Source of the DNA: Rhizobium skierniewicense
GTDB taxonomy: Bacteria; Pseudomonadota; Alphaproteobacteria; Rhizobiales; Rhizobiaceae
Assembly (NCBI RefSeq): GCF_014196515.1
Contig: NZ_JACIDV010000001.1
Span: 496,001 to 560,000 of the forward strand
Length of the DNA stretch: 64,000 bases
Direction: 5' to 3'
Shown: positions 1-8,497 of the stretch, in pieces
Position numbering within the stretch: position 1 is the first letter of the stretch
Layout of the letters: the number at the start of each line of letters is the position of its first letter
Translations under genes and position numbers: made by a program
The notes under the pieces: model-generated
Database searches by the model: none
Told to the model about the DNA's origin: nothing
Seen by the model: the letters and a program-made list of their open reading frames with translations, nothing else

Positions 1-503
1 TCTTTACCAGATCGTAGCAAGCCTGTAACGGGCTCCACCTGACTGTGGGAGCTTTTCATCAGCTCGCGCAGTCCCTCCGGAATGAGCGCAAAGGCGTCTA
101 TTTTTTCAGGAACGCCGTCTATGACGGCATAGACCGTGTCCCCTGCCGAGTTGATAGCGAATGCTGCCTCGTATCCCAGACCCTCGAAAATGTTTGCGCC
201 GATGTTGCCGTCGGTCGCTGCCCACTGCGTGTCTATCTTGAGATACAGATTGTTATAGACATCTTCCCAGACCGCGTAGTCCTTAAGATTGCGCGCGACT
301 TCGCGTGTCTTCACGGCAAGTGCTGTCTGGGCAAGCTTGGTCGAAGATTCGACCTCAAGACTGTTCTGTCTGTCTGCGGCAACAAAAAGAAACCCGATGA
401 CCACGACAATAGCGATGATAAGAATACCCGCCATCGGAACAACAATCCGCTGGGTAAATTTTTCACCACTAAAAGAGGGGCTCTTGCCTTGCTGATAGAA
501 CAT
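1..503 (-). CDS. CHASE4-domain sensor protein, N-terminal part (runs off the left edge)
   Basis: Reading leftward from an ATG at 503 (AAAGG Shine-Dalgarno a few bases before it) gives an open frame of about 167 codons with no stop before the window edge. A cytoplasmic stub of about 20 residues is followed by one strong membrane segment (about residues 21-44, rich in Ile, Val and Phe). The extracytoplasmic part contains EVARNLKDYAVWEDVYNNL and later a GLGYEAAF...GDTVYAV stretch, which is the pattern of CHASE4 sensor domains. In rhizobia such domains usually precede GGDEF/EAL or histidine-kinase outputs, but the output domain lies outside the window, so the signalling type is unknown. The membrane segment and CHASE4-like pattern are seen; a cyclic-di-GMP role is inference. 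Confidence 0.72.
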   Translation of the reverse strand, partial: MFYQQGKSPSFSGEKFTQRIVVPMAGILIIAIVVVIGFLFVAADRQNSLEVESSTKLAQTALAVKTREVARNLKDYAVWEDVYNNLYLKIDTQWAATDGNIGANIFEGLGYEAAFAINSAGDTVYAVIDGVPEKIDAFALIPEGLRELMKSSHSQVEPVTGLLRSGK

Positions 504-845
504 GACTTGCCTTTCGGAGACGACTTGGCGGCAAGGTGATCGTTATTCGGCAATATTGTGTTAACTCGTCATAATTCCGTGATTTTCAGTTAAGACTTCG
601 TAAGTGCTTGTGCGTTGAAATTAAATTAGTTTTTGATGTTGGAAGATTGGTTTTGGAGATACGCGATCCAGAGCATTGATGGTTTTTTGGACTGGAAATT
701 GCAAATAAAAACTCATTTCAAACGTGTGCCTTTAGGTGTGAATTGCTTATTTATCAGTCATATTTTCCGTGCCATTCTGTCCGTGTCGTGCGTAAGCAAG
801 GATGCTGGCGCAGCCTGGTTTTGATGGTCAATAAGAGAGTCCGAT
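504..845. other. intergenic region between divergent genes, AT-rich
   Basis: This 342-base stretch separates the leftward CHASE4 gene from the rightward ridA-like gene and must hold both promoters. It is visibly A+T-rich. A 63-codon frame at 633-824 has no ribosome-binding site and no recognisable protein features, so I do not call it. No repeat or RNA gene was seen. Confidence 0.5.
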
Positions 846-1235
846 ATGAAGCGTGTTTTCAACCCACCCTCTGTTCGTCAGCCATTCGGCGCCTATAACC
901 ACGGAATGCTGGTTGAGGCGGGCGCGAGTTTGCTTGTTACCTCCGGGCAACTTGGGGTTACGCCGGATGATGTTATCCCGCATGATGTTTCCGCACAGGC
1001 CGAATTGTGTTTCAAGGCGATTGGCGCTGTTTTGGACGAGGCGGGCATGACCTATGCGGATGTTATCCGCATTTGCGGCTTCGTGACCAAACGTGAAGAC
1101 TTTCCTGCCTATATGGCGGTTCGTGATCGTTTTACGCTCGATCCCAAGCCAGTTTCGACCTTGCTTGTCGTCGGCGGATTCACCCGTGCAGAATTCCTGG
1201 TGGAAGTAGAGGTCACCGCGGCCAAGGTTTTTTAG
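846..1235 (+). CDS. RidA/YjgF/UK114 family protein
   Basis: This 129-residue protein has the full length and pattern of the RidA family. The N-terminal part carries QPFGAYNHGMLVEAG and LLVTSGQLG, and the C-terminal part carries FTRAEFLVEVEVTA. The Arg in that last block matches the conserved Arg that binds the carboxylate of the imine substrate, and a Glu follows in the usual place. RidA proteins are cytoplasmic trimers that hydrolyse reactive enamine/imine intermediates from amino-acid and amine catabolism. An AGAGAG element sits six bases before the ATG. The gene converges on the leftward catabolic operon that includes an FAD-dependent oxidase and an amidohydrolase, so imine clean-up for that pathway is plausible but only inferred. 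A specific subfamily cannot be assigned. Confidence 0.9.
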   Translation: MKRVFNPPSVRQPFGAYNHGMLVEAGASLLVTSGQLGVTPDDVIPHDVSAQAELCFKAIGAVLDEAGMTYADVIRICGFVTKREDFPAYMAVRDRFTLDPKPVSTLLVVGGFTRAEFLVEVEVTAAKVF

Positions 1236-1288
1236 GTTTTTCGATTTCTGTCTAAATGTCTTGGATGCCGTGTCTCACAGCGACCTCT

Positions 1289-1879
1289 CTAGAGGCGCAG
1301 CATCTCTGCGCGGACTTTTTCTAGAAATTTCGTACGTGTCTCAACTGTGCAGTTGTTCATATCGTAGTGGGCGAGATAGGTGACGCCCCTTGTCGGATTG
1401 ATCACCGCGCGCAACACTCGCGTTGCCATTTTCCTTGGTGGGTCACCGGCAAGGAACGCGCGCCAGCGGTTGCCGCCATAGGTCGTCACGACGACAAGTT
1501 TCTTGATGCTCTTCAACTTGCGGGTCAGCTTGCCTCTGTCGCCTTCATCCATGTCGAAAGTGACGCCGGGCAACCAGACGCGGTCGAAATACCCCTTCAG
1601 GATTGCCGGCCACCCAAAATTCCACACGGGTGTCACGATGACCAGCGCATCCGCTGTCCGCAACCTCTCGACATAGGAGCGTACCGGTTCGATATTGGCC
1701 GGCACCGTGTGGTAGCCAAGGCGTTCTTCTCGTGTCAGGACAGGGTTGAAGTTTTCCGCATAGAGATCGCAGTCATCCACCTCGTGTCCAGCCCTGCGAA
1801 GCGTTTCAACGGCCTCATTATGCAGGGCCGAGCCGAAGCTCGATTCAACCGGGTGGGCGTGAAGAACCAAAATCTTCAT
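1289..1879 (-). CDS. flavodoxin-fold NAD(P)H dehydrogenase (quinone), NQO1/KefF-like
   Basis: The 196-residue product begins KILVLHAHPVESSFGSALHN, the typical first strand and phosphate loop of the flavodoxin-like quinone reductase family (PF02525), followed by DALVIVTPVWNFGWPAILKGY, the FMN/substrate-pocket signature. A TTYGGN motif follows at about residue 132. Members transfer two electrons from NAD(P)H to quinones or other acceptors through a bound flavin in the cytoplasm. It is the last gene of the leftward operon; its ATG shares one base with the TGA of the preceding FAD oxidase gene (TGATG), so translation is probably coupled. The pairing suggests it recycles a redox carrier or reduces an intermediate made by the oxidase. 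The actual acceptor cannot be told from sequence. Confidence 0.85.
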   Translation of the reverse strand: MKILVLHAHPVESSFGSALHNEAVETLRRAGHEVDDCDLYAENFNPVLTREERLGYHTVPANIEPVRSYVERLRTADALVIVTPVWNFGWPAILKGYFDRVWLPGVTFDMDEGDRGKLTRKLKSIKKLVVVTTYGGNRWRAFLAGDPPRKMATRVLRAVINPTRGVTYLAHYDMNNCTVETRTKFLEKVRAEMLRL

Positions 1880-3285
1880 CAGCCACCCGCTGCCGCCAGA
1901 CCAGGGAAAAGATAGTTCTCACCGCTTTTGAAATCGAAGTCGGGGTTTTCCCAGGCGATCATCTTACCGGGGTTGAGCAACCCTTGCGGATCAGTCTCTT
2001 TTTTGAAGGCGAGCTGAACGGTATCCGTCTGCTTCATGCCGCCTTCCTCCAGAGTATATCGATGAGGATTGAAAATCGGGCACCCATTGTCCTGGTGGAT
2101 TTTTATGATCTCCTCCAACCGTTCTTCCGTCGCAAAACGGACGAGGGGTAGACCCGAGCACTGGATGTGGCCATCGAATTTGAGGAACTCCAGATGCCCC
2201 GGGACCTCGTCACCGAAAATCTGCGTCATTTTCTGGACTTTCGCGACATGGTCGGGTCCAGGATATTGAACCTGTAGATAGGTAAAACTTGGATCGACCT
2301 TGAGCGCGCGCAGCGTCGTGTGGTTCCACGCAAGTTCGTAGGCATGTGGAATGCCCTTCATGCTTTCGACCTTGTCGGAGCGAAACAGTATCTCCCCTTT
2401 CTGACGCTCGGTGAATGCGGTGAACGCATCCATGGATTGCGGTGCGACCATGAAAACGCAGATCGATTGGTTTCTGTGACGGATGAAGGGTTTGTGGCGT
2501 GGGAAGTAGTCATACGGAATGGGTGCGGCAATCGGCGCGATTTCCTTCACCAGAATACCGTTCTTGTGGGCAACTGCGTCGCCAAAGCGAACCGCGTCCA
2601 TGTAGTCATCGTAACCCACAAGAACGTCCACCCACTCATAGGCAGGTGCCAGTGGCATCTCGACCTCAACGATGATGCCGTTGGTGCCATAGGCGTGGGT
2701 CACTTTTTGCAAATCCCATGCCGTCAGGTCGAGCAGCCGTGGTTCGGCTTCCATCGTCACGACCTTCAAGCGCAAGATGTTACCCAGATCACGCAACCCG
2801 CCCCAATGAACTGAGCCGACACCGCCCGAGCCGCCCGCGATGAAGCCACCGATGGTCGCCGACTGGGCGGTCGAGGGATGGAAACGCAGTTCCTGGTTGG
2901 AATGCGCCTTCGTCTGGCGGTCGAGTTCCGCGATGACAATGCCGGGCTCGGCGATCACGCGGCCAGGATGGATTTCCTTGACCGCGCTCATGTTGATCAT
3001 GTTCAAGACAATCCCGCCCGACAGCGGCATGGCTTGACCGTAGTTGCCGGTACCGGCGCCGCGTGGCGTTACCGGCACGGAATGGGCATGTGCGACCTTG
3101 AGCGTCTGGATGACCTCTTCAACCGACTTTGGCGAAACGACGAGGTCGGCGGTGACGTTATCCAACTGACGTTTCAAAACGGGTGAGTACCAATAGAAGT
3201 CGCGGCTTTTTTGGCGCACAAGGGCAGGATTGTCTTCCGTTGCAATGCCTTCAAGCTCCTTCTTGATCTGCGCATAGTCGGCCAT
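1879..3285 (-). CDS. FAD-binding oxidase/dehydrogenase, GlcD-like
   Basis: The 468-residue protein carries a PCMH-type FAD-binding domain at about residues 45-225: VVSPKSVEEVIQTLKVA, then VPVTPRGAGTGNYGQAMPL and later ATIGGFIAGGSGGVGSVHWG, which bind the FAD pyrophosphate. The C-terminal part ends with a NPHRYTLEEGG and LLNPGKMI pattern seen in glycolate-oxidase GlcD/lactate-dehydrogenase-like enzymes. Such enzymes oxidise 2-hydroxy acids or related carbinols using FAD. There is no signal peptide, so it is cytoplasmic. It lies in an operon with an amidohydrolase and an importer and is tightly spaced on both sides (3 bases from the amidohydrolase, one-base overlap with the quinone reductase). 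The substrate is unknown; a product of the amidohydrolase is a reasonable guess. Confidence 0.85.
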   Translation of the reverse strand: MADYAQIKKELEGIATEDNPALVRQKSRDFYWYSPVLKRQLDNVTADLVVSPKSVEEVIQTLKVAHAHSVPVTPRGAGTGNYGQAMPLSGGIVLNMINMSAVKEIHPGRVIAEPGIVIAELDRQTKAHSNQELRFHPSTAQSATIGGFIAGGSGGVGSVHWGGLRDLGNILRLKVVTMEAEPRLLDLTAWDLQKVTHAYGTNGIIVEVEMPLAPAYEWVDVLVGYDDYMDAVRFGDAVAHKNGILVKEIAPIAAPIPYDYFPRHKPFIRHRNQSICVFMVAPQSMDAFTAFTERQKGEILFRSDKVESMKGIPHAYELAWNHTTLRALKVDPSFTYLQVQYPGPDHVAKVQKMTQIFGDEVPGHLEFLKFDGHIQCSGLPLVRFATEERLEEIIKIHQDNGCPIFNPHRYTLEEGGMKQTDTVQLAFKKETDPQGLLNPGKMIAWENPDFDFKSGENYLFPGLAAAGG

Positions 3286-3288
3286 GTT

Positions 3289-4608
3289 TCACTCTTTCAT
3301 TAATATGGGATCAAGGTCACGGTAGTCTGGCAAGCAACGGTCGATGGCCTTGCCATTGCGCATCACGATGCGGTCTGCTTGTGGACGGGAAAGGAGCTCG
3401 CTCCACCGGCGCGCATTAAACATCACCAGATCGGCTGGAAGCCCTGGCCCGATGCGGCCAATATCCGTGCGGCCCAGGATGTTGGCAGGCGTCGTGGTCA
3501 CAATACGCGCCACGTTATCAATCGGGTGGTCCAGATGCAAAATACGCACGGATTCACGCAGCACCTCGACGGCATCGAGATCGCCATAGGCGTAGAATGG
3601 ATCGCGGGTGTTGTCGGAAGCAACGGCTGTGGATACACCGGCGGCCGTAAGTTCCTGAAACAGCGTCGGTCCGCGCCAGCGAGGCGTGCGGCCTGCATGG
3701 CGATCCTGCAGATACATATTGCACATCGGTAATGACACGACCGAGATATCGGCGTCCGCGACTTTACCGATAACCCGCTTTATTGTCTCCTCGTCCTGAA
3801 GAGCAAGTGAACAGCAGTGGCCAACTGTCACTGAGCCTTGGAAGCCGGAGCGCCGTTTGGCGTCGGCGATGGCCTCTAGCGTCAGCACTTCCCGGTCTTC
3901 GGTCTCATCGACATGCAGGTCTATATCGAGGCCATTGTCGGCAGCGCTGCGAAACAGCGCGTCGAGGATCTTGTCAAAATCCGGCAGGATGCGGGTCGCG
4001 CCGCCCAGCAGTCCACCGTATTTTCTGGTGGTGGCGACGATGGCATCGAAAACCGGTTTGTCGAGTACGCTGTCAAGCGGTAGAAGAGCGACTGCCTGCA
4101 AGACGATACGATCCTTCCACTCCTGCTGGATCTCTGCAAACAGCGGAAAGGAGATATCCGTCTGCGGTGGGACGCTATCCAGATGCGTCCGGATGAGTTT
4201 TGTGCCATGCGCAAAGGCGGCCCTTAGTGAGAACTCCATGCGTGCACGAATGTCCTGAGATGACCAGTGAGCGACGCGGTCTTCGCGTACATTATCCAGA
4301 GCGCCTGTGAAGGTACCGTCTGGGTTTGCTCGCCGATCCCAAACATGGCCTTTGTCTAGGTGGGTGTGCATATCGACGAAACACGGGAAAATCATGCCGT
4401 TGCGCAGGTCCGTTCGTGGCAGATCTAAAGGCGCGGAACCTGCCGGTAAGACTGTCTCGATCATCCTACCCGCGATCACGATGTCGGCAGAAACCAGACC
4501 ATCTTTTGCCGGTGCTGCAAACCCTTCCAGGGTGACCGAGGGCAAGGTGGCATTGATCAATGCAAAACGTTCTTCTTGTGGCACTCGCGTAAATCCATAT
4601 GTCATCAA
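3289..4608 (-). CDS. cytosine deaminase-like metal-dependent amidohydrolase
   Basis: This 439-residue protein belongs to the amidohydrolase superfamily (CodA-like branch). Visible metal and catalytic motifs, in order, are DMHTHLDKGHVW (HxH at about residue 82), LDIDLHVDETED (His then Glu, the proton shuttle), TVGHCCSLA (His) and ASDNTRDPFY (Asp). This order is that of cytosine, creatinine and isocytosine deaminases, which hydrolyse the exocyclic amine or imine of N-heterocycles. Its start overlaps the permease gene by four bases (ATGA), so it is co-translated with the importer. The likely role is deamination or ring opening of the imported compound. The exact substrate is not readable from the motifs. 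Confidence 0.85.
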   Translation of the reverse strand: MMTYGFTRVPQEERFALINATLPSVTLEGFAAPAKDGLVSADIVIAGRMIETVLPAGSAPLDLPRTDLRNGMIFPCFVDMHTHLDKGHVWDRRANPDGTFTGALDNVREDRVAHWSSQDIRARMEFSLRAAFAHGTKLIRTHLDSVPPQTDISFPLFAEIQQEWKDRIVLQAVALLPLDSVLDKPVFDAIVATTRKYGGLLGGATRILPDFDKILDALFRSAADNGLDIDLHVDETEDREVLTLEAIADAKRRSGFQGSVTVGHCCSLALQDEETIKRVIGKVADADISVVSLPMCNMYLQDRHAGRTPRWRGPTLFQELTAAGVSTAVASDNTRDPFYAYGDLDAVEVLRESVRILHLDHPIDNVARIVTTTPANILGRTDIGRIGPGLPADLVMFNARRWSELLSRPQADRIVMRNGKAIDRCLPDYRDLDPILMKE

Positions 4609-5399
4609 TTTTCTCTCCTCAGGCTGCTTTCATGCCAACGGTGCAGGAAAAGCCAGGAAATAAACGAGGTTATGCAGAAGATCACAACCCCGAGCAGCGA
4701 CAACAGCACCAGTGCCGCAAAAAGCCTGGGAATGTTCAGGCGGTATTGCGATTCCAGGAGCCGGAATGCGAGGCCGGAACCGGCCCCGGCCGAGCCTGCG
4801 GCGAATTCTGCGACAACGGCTGCGATGAGTGCAAGTCCGCCGCCAATCCGCAGGCCGGTCATAAAATAGGGCAGCGCTGATGGAAGTTTGAGATAGATCA
4901 GTGTTTGCCAGCGAGAGGCACCATACAGGTCGAACAGGTTGAGCAGATTGTGATCGACGCTTTTCAGGCCCTGCGCCATGTTCGACAGGATCGGGAAGAA
5001 TGCGACGAGGAAGGCACAGATCAGAAGCGCAATCTGGGTCGTCGGTGTGTAAATGAGGATCAGTGGTGCAATCGCCACGATGGGTGTCACCTGAAGAATG
5101 ACCGTGATGGGATACAGCGCAATCTCCAACCATTTGGATTGCACGAGAATGATGGCGATCCCCACGCCCCCCATCAAAGCCAGTGCCAGCGCCTGAAGCG
5201 TGATCTTTGTGGTCACCAGCAATGCGGGCGACAGCGTGCCCCAGTCATTATAGAGCGACTTTCCCACCGCGACCGGGCCGGGCAGGATATATTGTGGGAT
5301 CGCATAGGCGCTGATGATGGCCTGCCATATCAGGATCATACAGATAACCACGGCGATCGGTATCGTGATGCGCAAAGCCATGTCGCGGTTGAAGGTCAT
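4605..5399 (-). CDS. ABC transporter permease, SsuC/TauC/ThiX type
   Basis: The 264-residue protein has about six membrane segments beginning with TIPIAVVICMILIWQAIISA, and the EAA-like loop of this permease class: LYGASRWQTLIYLKLPSALPY followed by a GLRIGGGLALIAAVVAEF segment. This matches permeases that work with NMT1-like binding proteins for taurine, sulfonates, nitrate or thiamine pyrimidines. It overlaps the ATPase gene upstream and the amidohydrolase downstream by four bases each, so the three are one translational unit. It should form the homodimeric membrane channel of the importer encoded by the next two genes. The substrate is inferred only from context. Confidence 0.9.
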   Translation of the reverse strand: MTFNRDMALRITIPIAVVICMILIWQAIISAYAIPQYILPGPVAVGKSLYNDWGTLSPALLVTTKITLQALALALMGGVGIAIILVQSKWLEIALYPITVILQVTPIVAIAPLILIYTPTTQIALLICAFLVAFFPILSNMAQGLKSVDHNLLNLFDLYGASRWQTLIYLKLPSALPYFMTGLRIGGGLALIAAVVAEFAAGSAGAGSGLAFRLLESQYRLNIPRLFAALVLLSLLGVVIFCITSFISWLFLHRWHESSLRREN

Positions 5400-6322
5400 T
5401 GGTGTTCTCCGCCATCCATGGCTTCAATCAGCATGGTGGACACCTTTTCGCAGGCCCGACGATATTCCTCAGACGTGCGATAGTGTGCATCTCGTTCCAA
5501 GCTGGTAACCAGAGGGAAATCTGCATGCACGCGGCCCGGCCTTGGCCGCATGATCACAATACGATTGGACAGATAGGCGCTCTCAAAAACCGAATGCGTG
5601 ACGAAGACGACAGCGATGCCGGTCTGTTTCCACAATGTCAGCACGTCGTCATTCAGCTTTTGCCGCGTGATCTCGTCCAACGCCGCGAATGGTTCGTCCA
5701 TCAACAGCAATTTTGGCTTTGTCACGAGTGCTCGTGCGATTGAAACACGCATCTTCATGCCACCGGACAATTCTCGCGGATAGGCATTTGCGAAGTCGCT
5801 GAGACCAACAGTTTCGAGCGCGCGCGCCACGTCGTTCTTGGCGGCCGATTTGGACACGCCCCGCAGCTTCAGTGGCAGATGGACGTTTCCGAAGACCGTC
5901 TGCCAGGGCATCAGCGTCGGTTCCTGAAAGACGAATGAGATATCGCCATCCGGCAAGCCCTTCGCGTTGATACGCGAGCTTGGCCAGTCGATCGTGCCCG
6001 ATGTGGCGTCTCCGAGACCTGCGATGATCCTTAGCGCCGTCGATTTTCCACAGCCGGAGGGGCCGAGCAGGCTCACGAACTCGCCACTATCGATGCTCAA
6101 CGATACATCGGACAGCGCCAGTGTCCCATTTGAAAACTGCTTTGAAACGCCCCTCATGCTGACCAGAGGTCGTTTTCGACCTTCGGTGCTGGCGGGTGGT
6201 TTCGAAACTGGCGGTAGGGTCATTGCATGGCCTTGGCAAATATCGTGACGTCGGGACTCGCGATCGGTTAGGGCGACGGGATCATCACGGCTCACCCGTC
6301 GAAACGAGGCGTGCGATCCCAT
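5396..6322 (-). CDS. ABC transporter ATP-binding protein (SsuB/TauB/ThiZ-like)
   Basis: The nucleotide-binding protein carries Walker A GPSGCGKST, the Q-loop region FVFQEPTLMPWQTV, signature LSGGMKMRVSIARAL, Walker B LLLMDEPFAALDE and the switch His in VFVTHSVFES. It powers the adjacent permease. Two starts are possible. The long form begins at 6322, eight bases after the binding-protein stop, with AGGA in front. A shorter form begins at 6223 (MTLPPVSKP) with AAGG upstream. The first 33 residues of the long form are Arg-rich and unlike the family, so the short form may be the true one; the longer one is listed because it keeps operon spacing. Function is clear, the start is not. Confidence 0.88.
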   Translation of the reverse strand: MGSHASFRRVSRDDPVALTDRESRRHDICQGHAMTLPPVSKPPASTEGRKRPLVSMRGVSKQFSNGTLALSDVSLSIDSGEFVSLLGPSGCGKSTALRIIAGLGDATSGTIDWPSSRINAKGLPDGDISFVFQEPTLMPWQTVFGNVHLPLKLRGVSKSAAKNDVARALETVGLSDFANAYPRELSGGMKMRVSIARALVTKPKLLLMDEPFAALDEITRQKLNDDVLTLWKQTGIAVVFVTHSVFESAYLSNRIVIMRPRPGRVHADFPLVTSLERDAHYRTSEEYRRACEKVSTMLIEAMDGGEHQ

Positions 6323-6330
6323 CGATTTTC

Positions 6331-7347
6331 CTATTTCTTGAGCGCCATGCCCACGCCCTTGCAGACGAACTTCGTTGTATAGGCCTGCTTGTAATCCAGA
6401 TCGCCGGGCTCAACGCCAATCGCCACCATATCGTCAAAGAACTTCTTGTATCTCTCGTCGGTCATGCAGCCGATGCCCTTGGTCAGAGCTTCACCCGATT
6501 CAAGAATGCCGTATTCTTTCATCTTCGCGATGGAAAAAGCGATCTGACCATCCGTCATCTCCGGATTATCTTTCTTGATCAGGTCGTTACCAGCCTTGTT
6601 GTCACCGTAAAGGTAAGTGTACCAGCCCTCCAGCGTGGCATCGACGAAGCGCTGAACCATCTCCGGCTTTTCATCGACCGTCTTTTGCATGGCTGTTATC
6701 ATCGTCGAATAGGGTGCGTATCCCGCGTCAGCCAGCAGAAAGACCTTCGGCTTCCAGCCCGTCTGCTTCTCGACCTCATAGGGTTCCGAGGTCAGGTAGC
6801 CTTGCTGTGCAGATTGCTTGTCGGCGATGAACGGTGCCGGGTTGAACGTGTAGGGCTTGTATTGCTCTTCCTTGAACCCTGGATAGTTCTTCTTCATCCA
6901 CTCGAAGTAGGTTGCGAAGCCCTCCTTGCCCATGAATATGGTCGTCAGCTTGCTCATGTCGCCGAACGTTTCGATCCCAGCGTCAGGGTGCGCCATCAGC
7001 ATCTGTGGATCTTTCTGGAACAGCGAGGCAACACCGACCACCGGAATTCCCTCCTTGCGCGCATCCATGTCACCCAACTGACCACTCATGTAGAAATCGA
7101 CTTTTCCGGCAAACAGAAGAGACCGGTTGGCGGCATTTGGACCGCCCTGGACGATGGTCACCTTCAGACCATGCCGCTCATATGTGCCATCAGCTACGGC
7201 CTGATAAAAACCGCCATGTTCAGCCTGTGCCAGCCAGTTCGTTCCATAGCTGACCTCGTCAAGTGCGGATGCGGGCTGGGCGGATAACGTAGCGGCGCAC
7301 AATCCCAATGCGGCCACGCAGCTCTTTGTCTTGGAATCTCTGAACAT
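6331..7347 (-). CDS. NMT1/THI5-like ABC transporter substrate-binding protein
   Basis: From the ATG at 7347, which has a good AAGGGA Shine-Dalgarno, the 338-residue product begins with a signal peptide (about residues 1-29, ending SAQPASA-LD). The mature start VSYGTNWLAQAEHGGFYQA is the characteristic N-terminal block of NMT1/THI5-like periplasmic binding proteins that capture pyrimidines, sulfonates and related small molecules. A GGPNAANRSLLFAGKVDFYM block follows. It is the first gene of a six-gene leftward operon and directly precedes the ATPase. An upstream in-frame start at 7398 lacks a ribosome-binding site and would bury the signal peptide, so I reject it. The ligand is unknown; the amidohydrolase downstream suggests an N-heterocycle. 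Confidence 0.9.
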   Translation of the reverse strand: MFRDSKTKSCVAALGLCAATLSAQPASALDEVSYGTNWLAQAEHGGFYQAVADGTYERHGLKVTIVQGGPNAANRSLLFAGKVDFYMSGQLGDMDARKEGIPVVGVASLFQKDPQMLMAHPDAGIETFGDMSKLTTIFMGKEGFATYFEWMKKNYPGFKEEQYKPYTFNPAPFIADKQSAQQGYLTSEPYEVEKQTGWKPKVFLLADAGYAPYSTMITAMQKTVDEKPEMVQRFVDATLEGWYTYLYGDNKAGNDLIKKDNPEMTDGQIAFSIAKMKEYGILESGEALTKGIGCMTDERYKKFFDDMVAIGVEPGDLDYKQAYTTKFVCKGVGMALKK

Positions 7348-7421
7348 TTTGAATCGTTCCCTTTTACAGGCATCGTAGGCGTGCCCGTTCCCTTTCATTT
7401 GAGCGGTTGCATTGATCTTTG

Positions 7422-7455
7422 AAAAGCATCAAAATTCGTGCGCATTGATGCCTTT
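7422..7455. promoter_or_regulatory. dyad element AAAAGCATC-N16-GATGCCTTT (copy 1)
   Basis: GCATC at 7426-7430 and GATGC at 7447-7451 form an inverted repeat with exactly 16 bases between the arms, and A-rich/T-rich flanks extend it. It lies in the divergent region between the binding-protein gene (start 7347) and the LysR gene (start 7526). A second copy with the same spacing and the same AAAAGCATCAA..TTCG left half is at 9340-9373, in front of the creatininase gene. The repetition is seen; binding by the neighbouring LysR protein is inference. Confidence 0.6.
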
Positions 7456-7525
7456 AGAGCATCGCTTCCAAAACGAACTGCCGAAAAGGGCAGCGCGTCT
7501 TAAAATTGAGCAGAGGACTTTACCG

Positions 7526-8497
7526 GTGCTGCATTCGCGGAAACTTCGCTACATCGATGAGATTGCCAGATGCGGCTCGATCCGCAAGGCTGCGGCCAGG
7601 CTGAACGTGGCATCCTCGGCGATCAACCGTCAAATTTTGGCGCTGGAGGAAGAGTTGGGTGCGCCAATCTTCGAGCGCATGCCGCGCGGATTGAGGTTAA
7701 CCGCGGCAGGGGAGTTGTGCATCGAGCATATCCGCGAGGTTCTCAAGACCTATGAGCGGATGGAAGGGCGTATTCGCGGATTAAAAATGCCCCAGGCAGG
7801 CAAGGTGTCGATGGTCGCGACCGTTGGGCTTGCCGCAGGACCGTTGCCGGAGATTGTCGCCAGCTTTATCGCCAAGTATCAAAGAATACACGTCCATCTG
7901 CGAAATGATGGTCCGTCAACGACAATTTCACCGGTGCTGGCCGGCGAAGTGGATATCGGCCTGGGATTTAATATCCCCGCTACGCCCGGCATTCGGACAC
8001 TCGCCAATTTCGACATACCGATTGGCGTCGTGATGCCGCCCGGGCACCGATTGGCGGGTGACGGACCCATCGATCTTGCCGATGTCGCACAGGAGCCTCT
8101 GGTTCTGGCACAGTCCGGCACCAGTCTTCGTAACGTCATCAATCTGGCGTTCGCGCCGCTTTCTGTCGCTGTGCAGCCCGTGGTGGAAAGCAACGCGTCC
8201 GACATGCTCAAGCAGTTGGTCAAGCTTGGAACGGGACTGACGCTGCTCAATCCTCTCGATGTTTTAGCGGAATGCCGTCGAGGGGAGCTCGTCTTCCGGC
8301 CATTGGCTGGCCCACATTCCCGGCACCAGCCGATGAAGCTCTTTGCGCGTTCCCGCTCTTCACTCGATACGGTGACAAGTCTGTTTGTTGAGTTTCTGCT
8401 ATCCCGATTGTCAGAGCTTGTGACGGAGTTGGAGGCAAAGGGCCATGTGCCGCCACAGCGTCAGCCGGACAAAGGCGAAGCTGCTCACTTCACATAG
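7526..8497 (+). CDS. LysR-family transcriptional regulator
   Basis: The winged helix-turn-helix (RKLRYIDEIARCGSIRKAAA, then SSAINRQILALEEELGAPIF) begins only four residues after the GTG at 7526, which has a strong GAGGA six to eight bases upstream, so I take that start. An ATG at 7412 would add 38 residues not seen in the family. The C-terminal effector domain (about residues 95-300) has the two-lobed periplasmic-binding fold pattern, with AGEVDIGLGF and PPGHRLAGDGPI. Total length is 323 residues, normal for LysR. It is divergent from the importer operon and convergent with the creatininase gene, overlapping its end by 13 bases. It probably senses the imported compound or a product and acts at the dyads at 7422-7455 and 9340-9373. 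Confidence 0.88.
   Translation: MLHSRKLRYIDEIARCGSIRKAAARLNVASSAINRQILALEEELGAPIFERMPRGLRLTAAGELCIEHIREVLKTYERMEGRIRGLKMPQAGKVSMVATVGLAAGPLPEIVASFIAKYQRIHVHLRNDGPSTTISPVLAGEVDIGLGFNIPATPGIRTLANFDIPIGVVMPPGHRLAGDGPIDLADVAQEPLVLAQSGTSLRNVINLAFAPLSVAVQPVVESNASDMLKQLVKLGTGLTLLNPLDVLAECRRGELVFRPLAGPHSRHQPMKLFARSRSSLDTVTSLFVEFLLSRLSELVTELEAKGHVPPQRQPDKGEAAHFT

Noticed and set aside
633-824. 63-codon rightward frame in the first intergenic region
   Set aside because: No ribosome-binding site, odd composition and no recognisable pattern; it lies in A+T-rich promoter DNA.
6196-7287. 363-codon frame antisense to the NMT1-like binding-protein gene
   Set aside because: Shadow of a well-supported gene with signal peptide and ribosome-binding site on the other strand.
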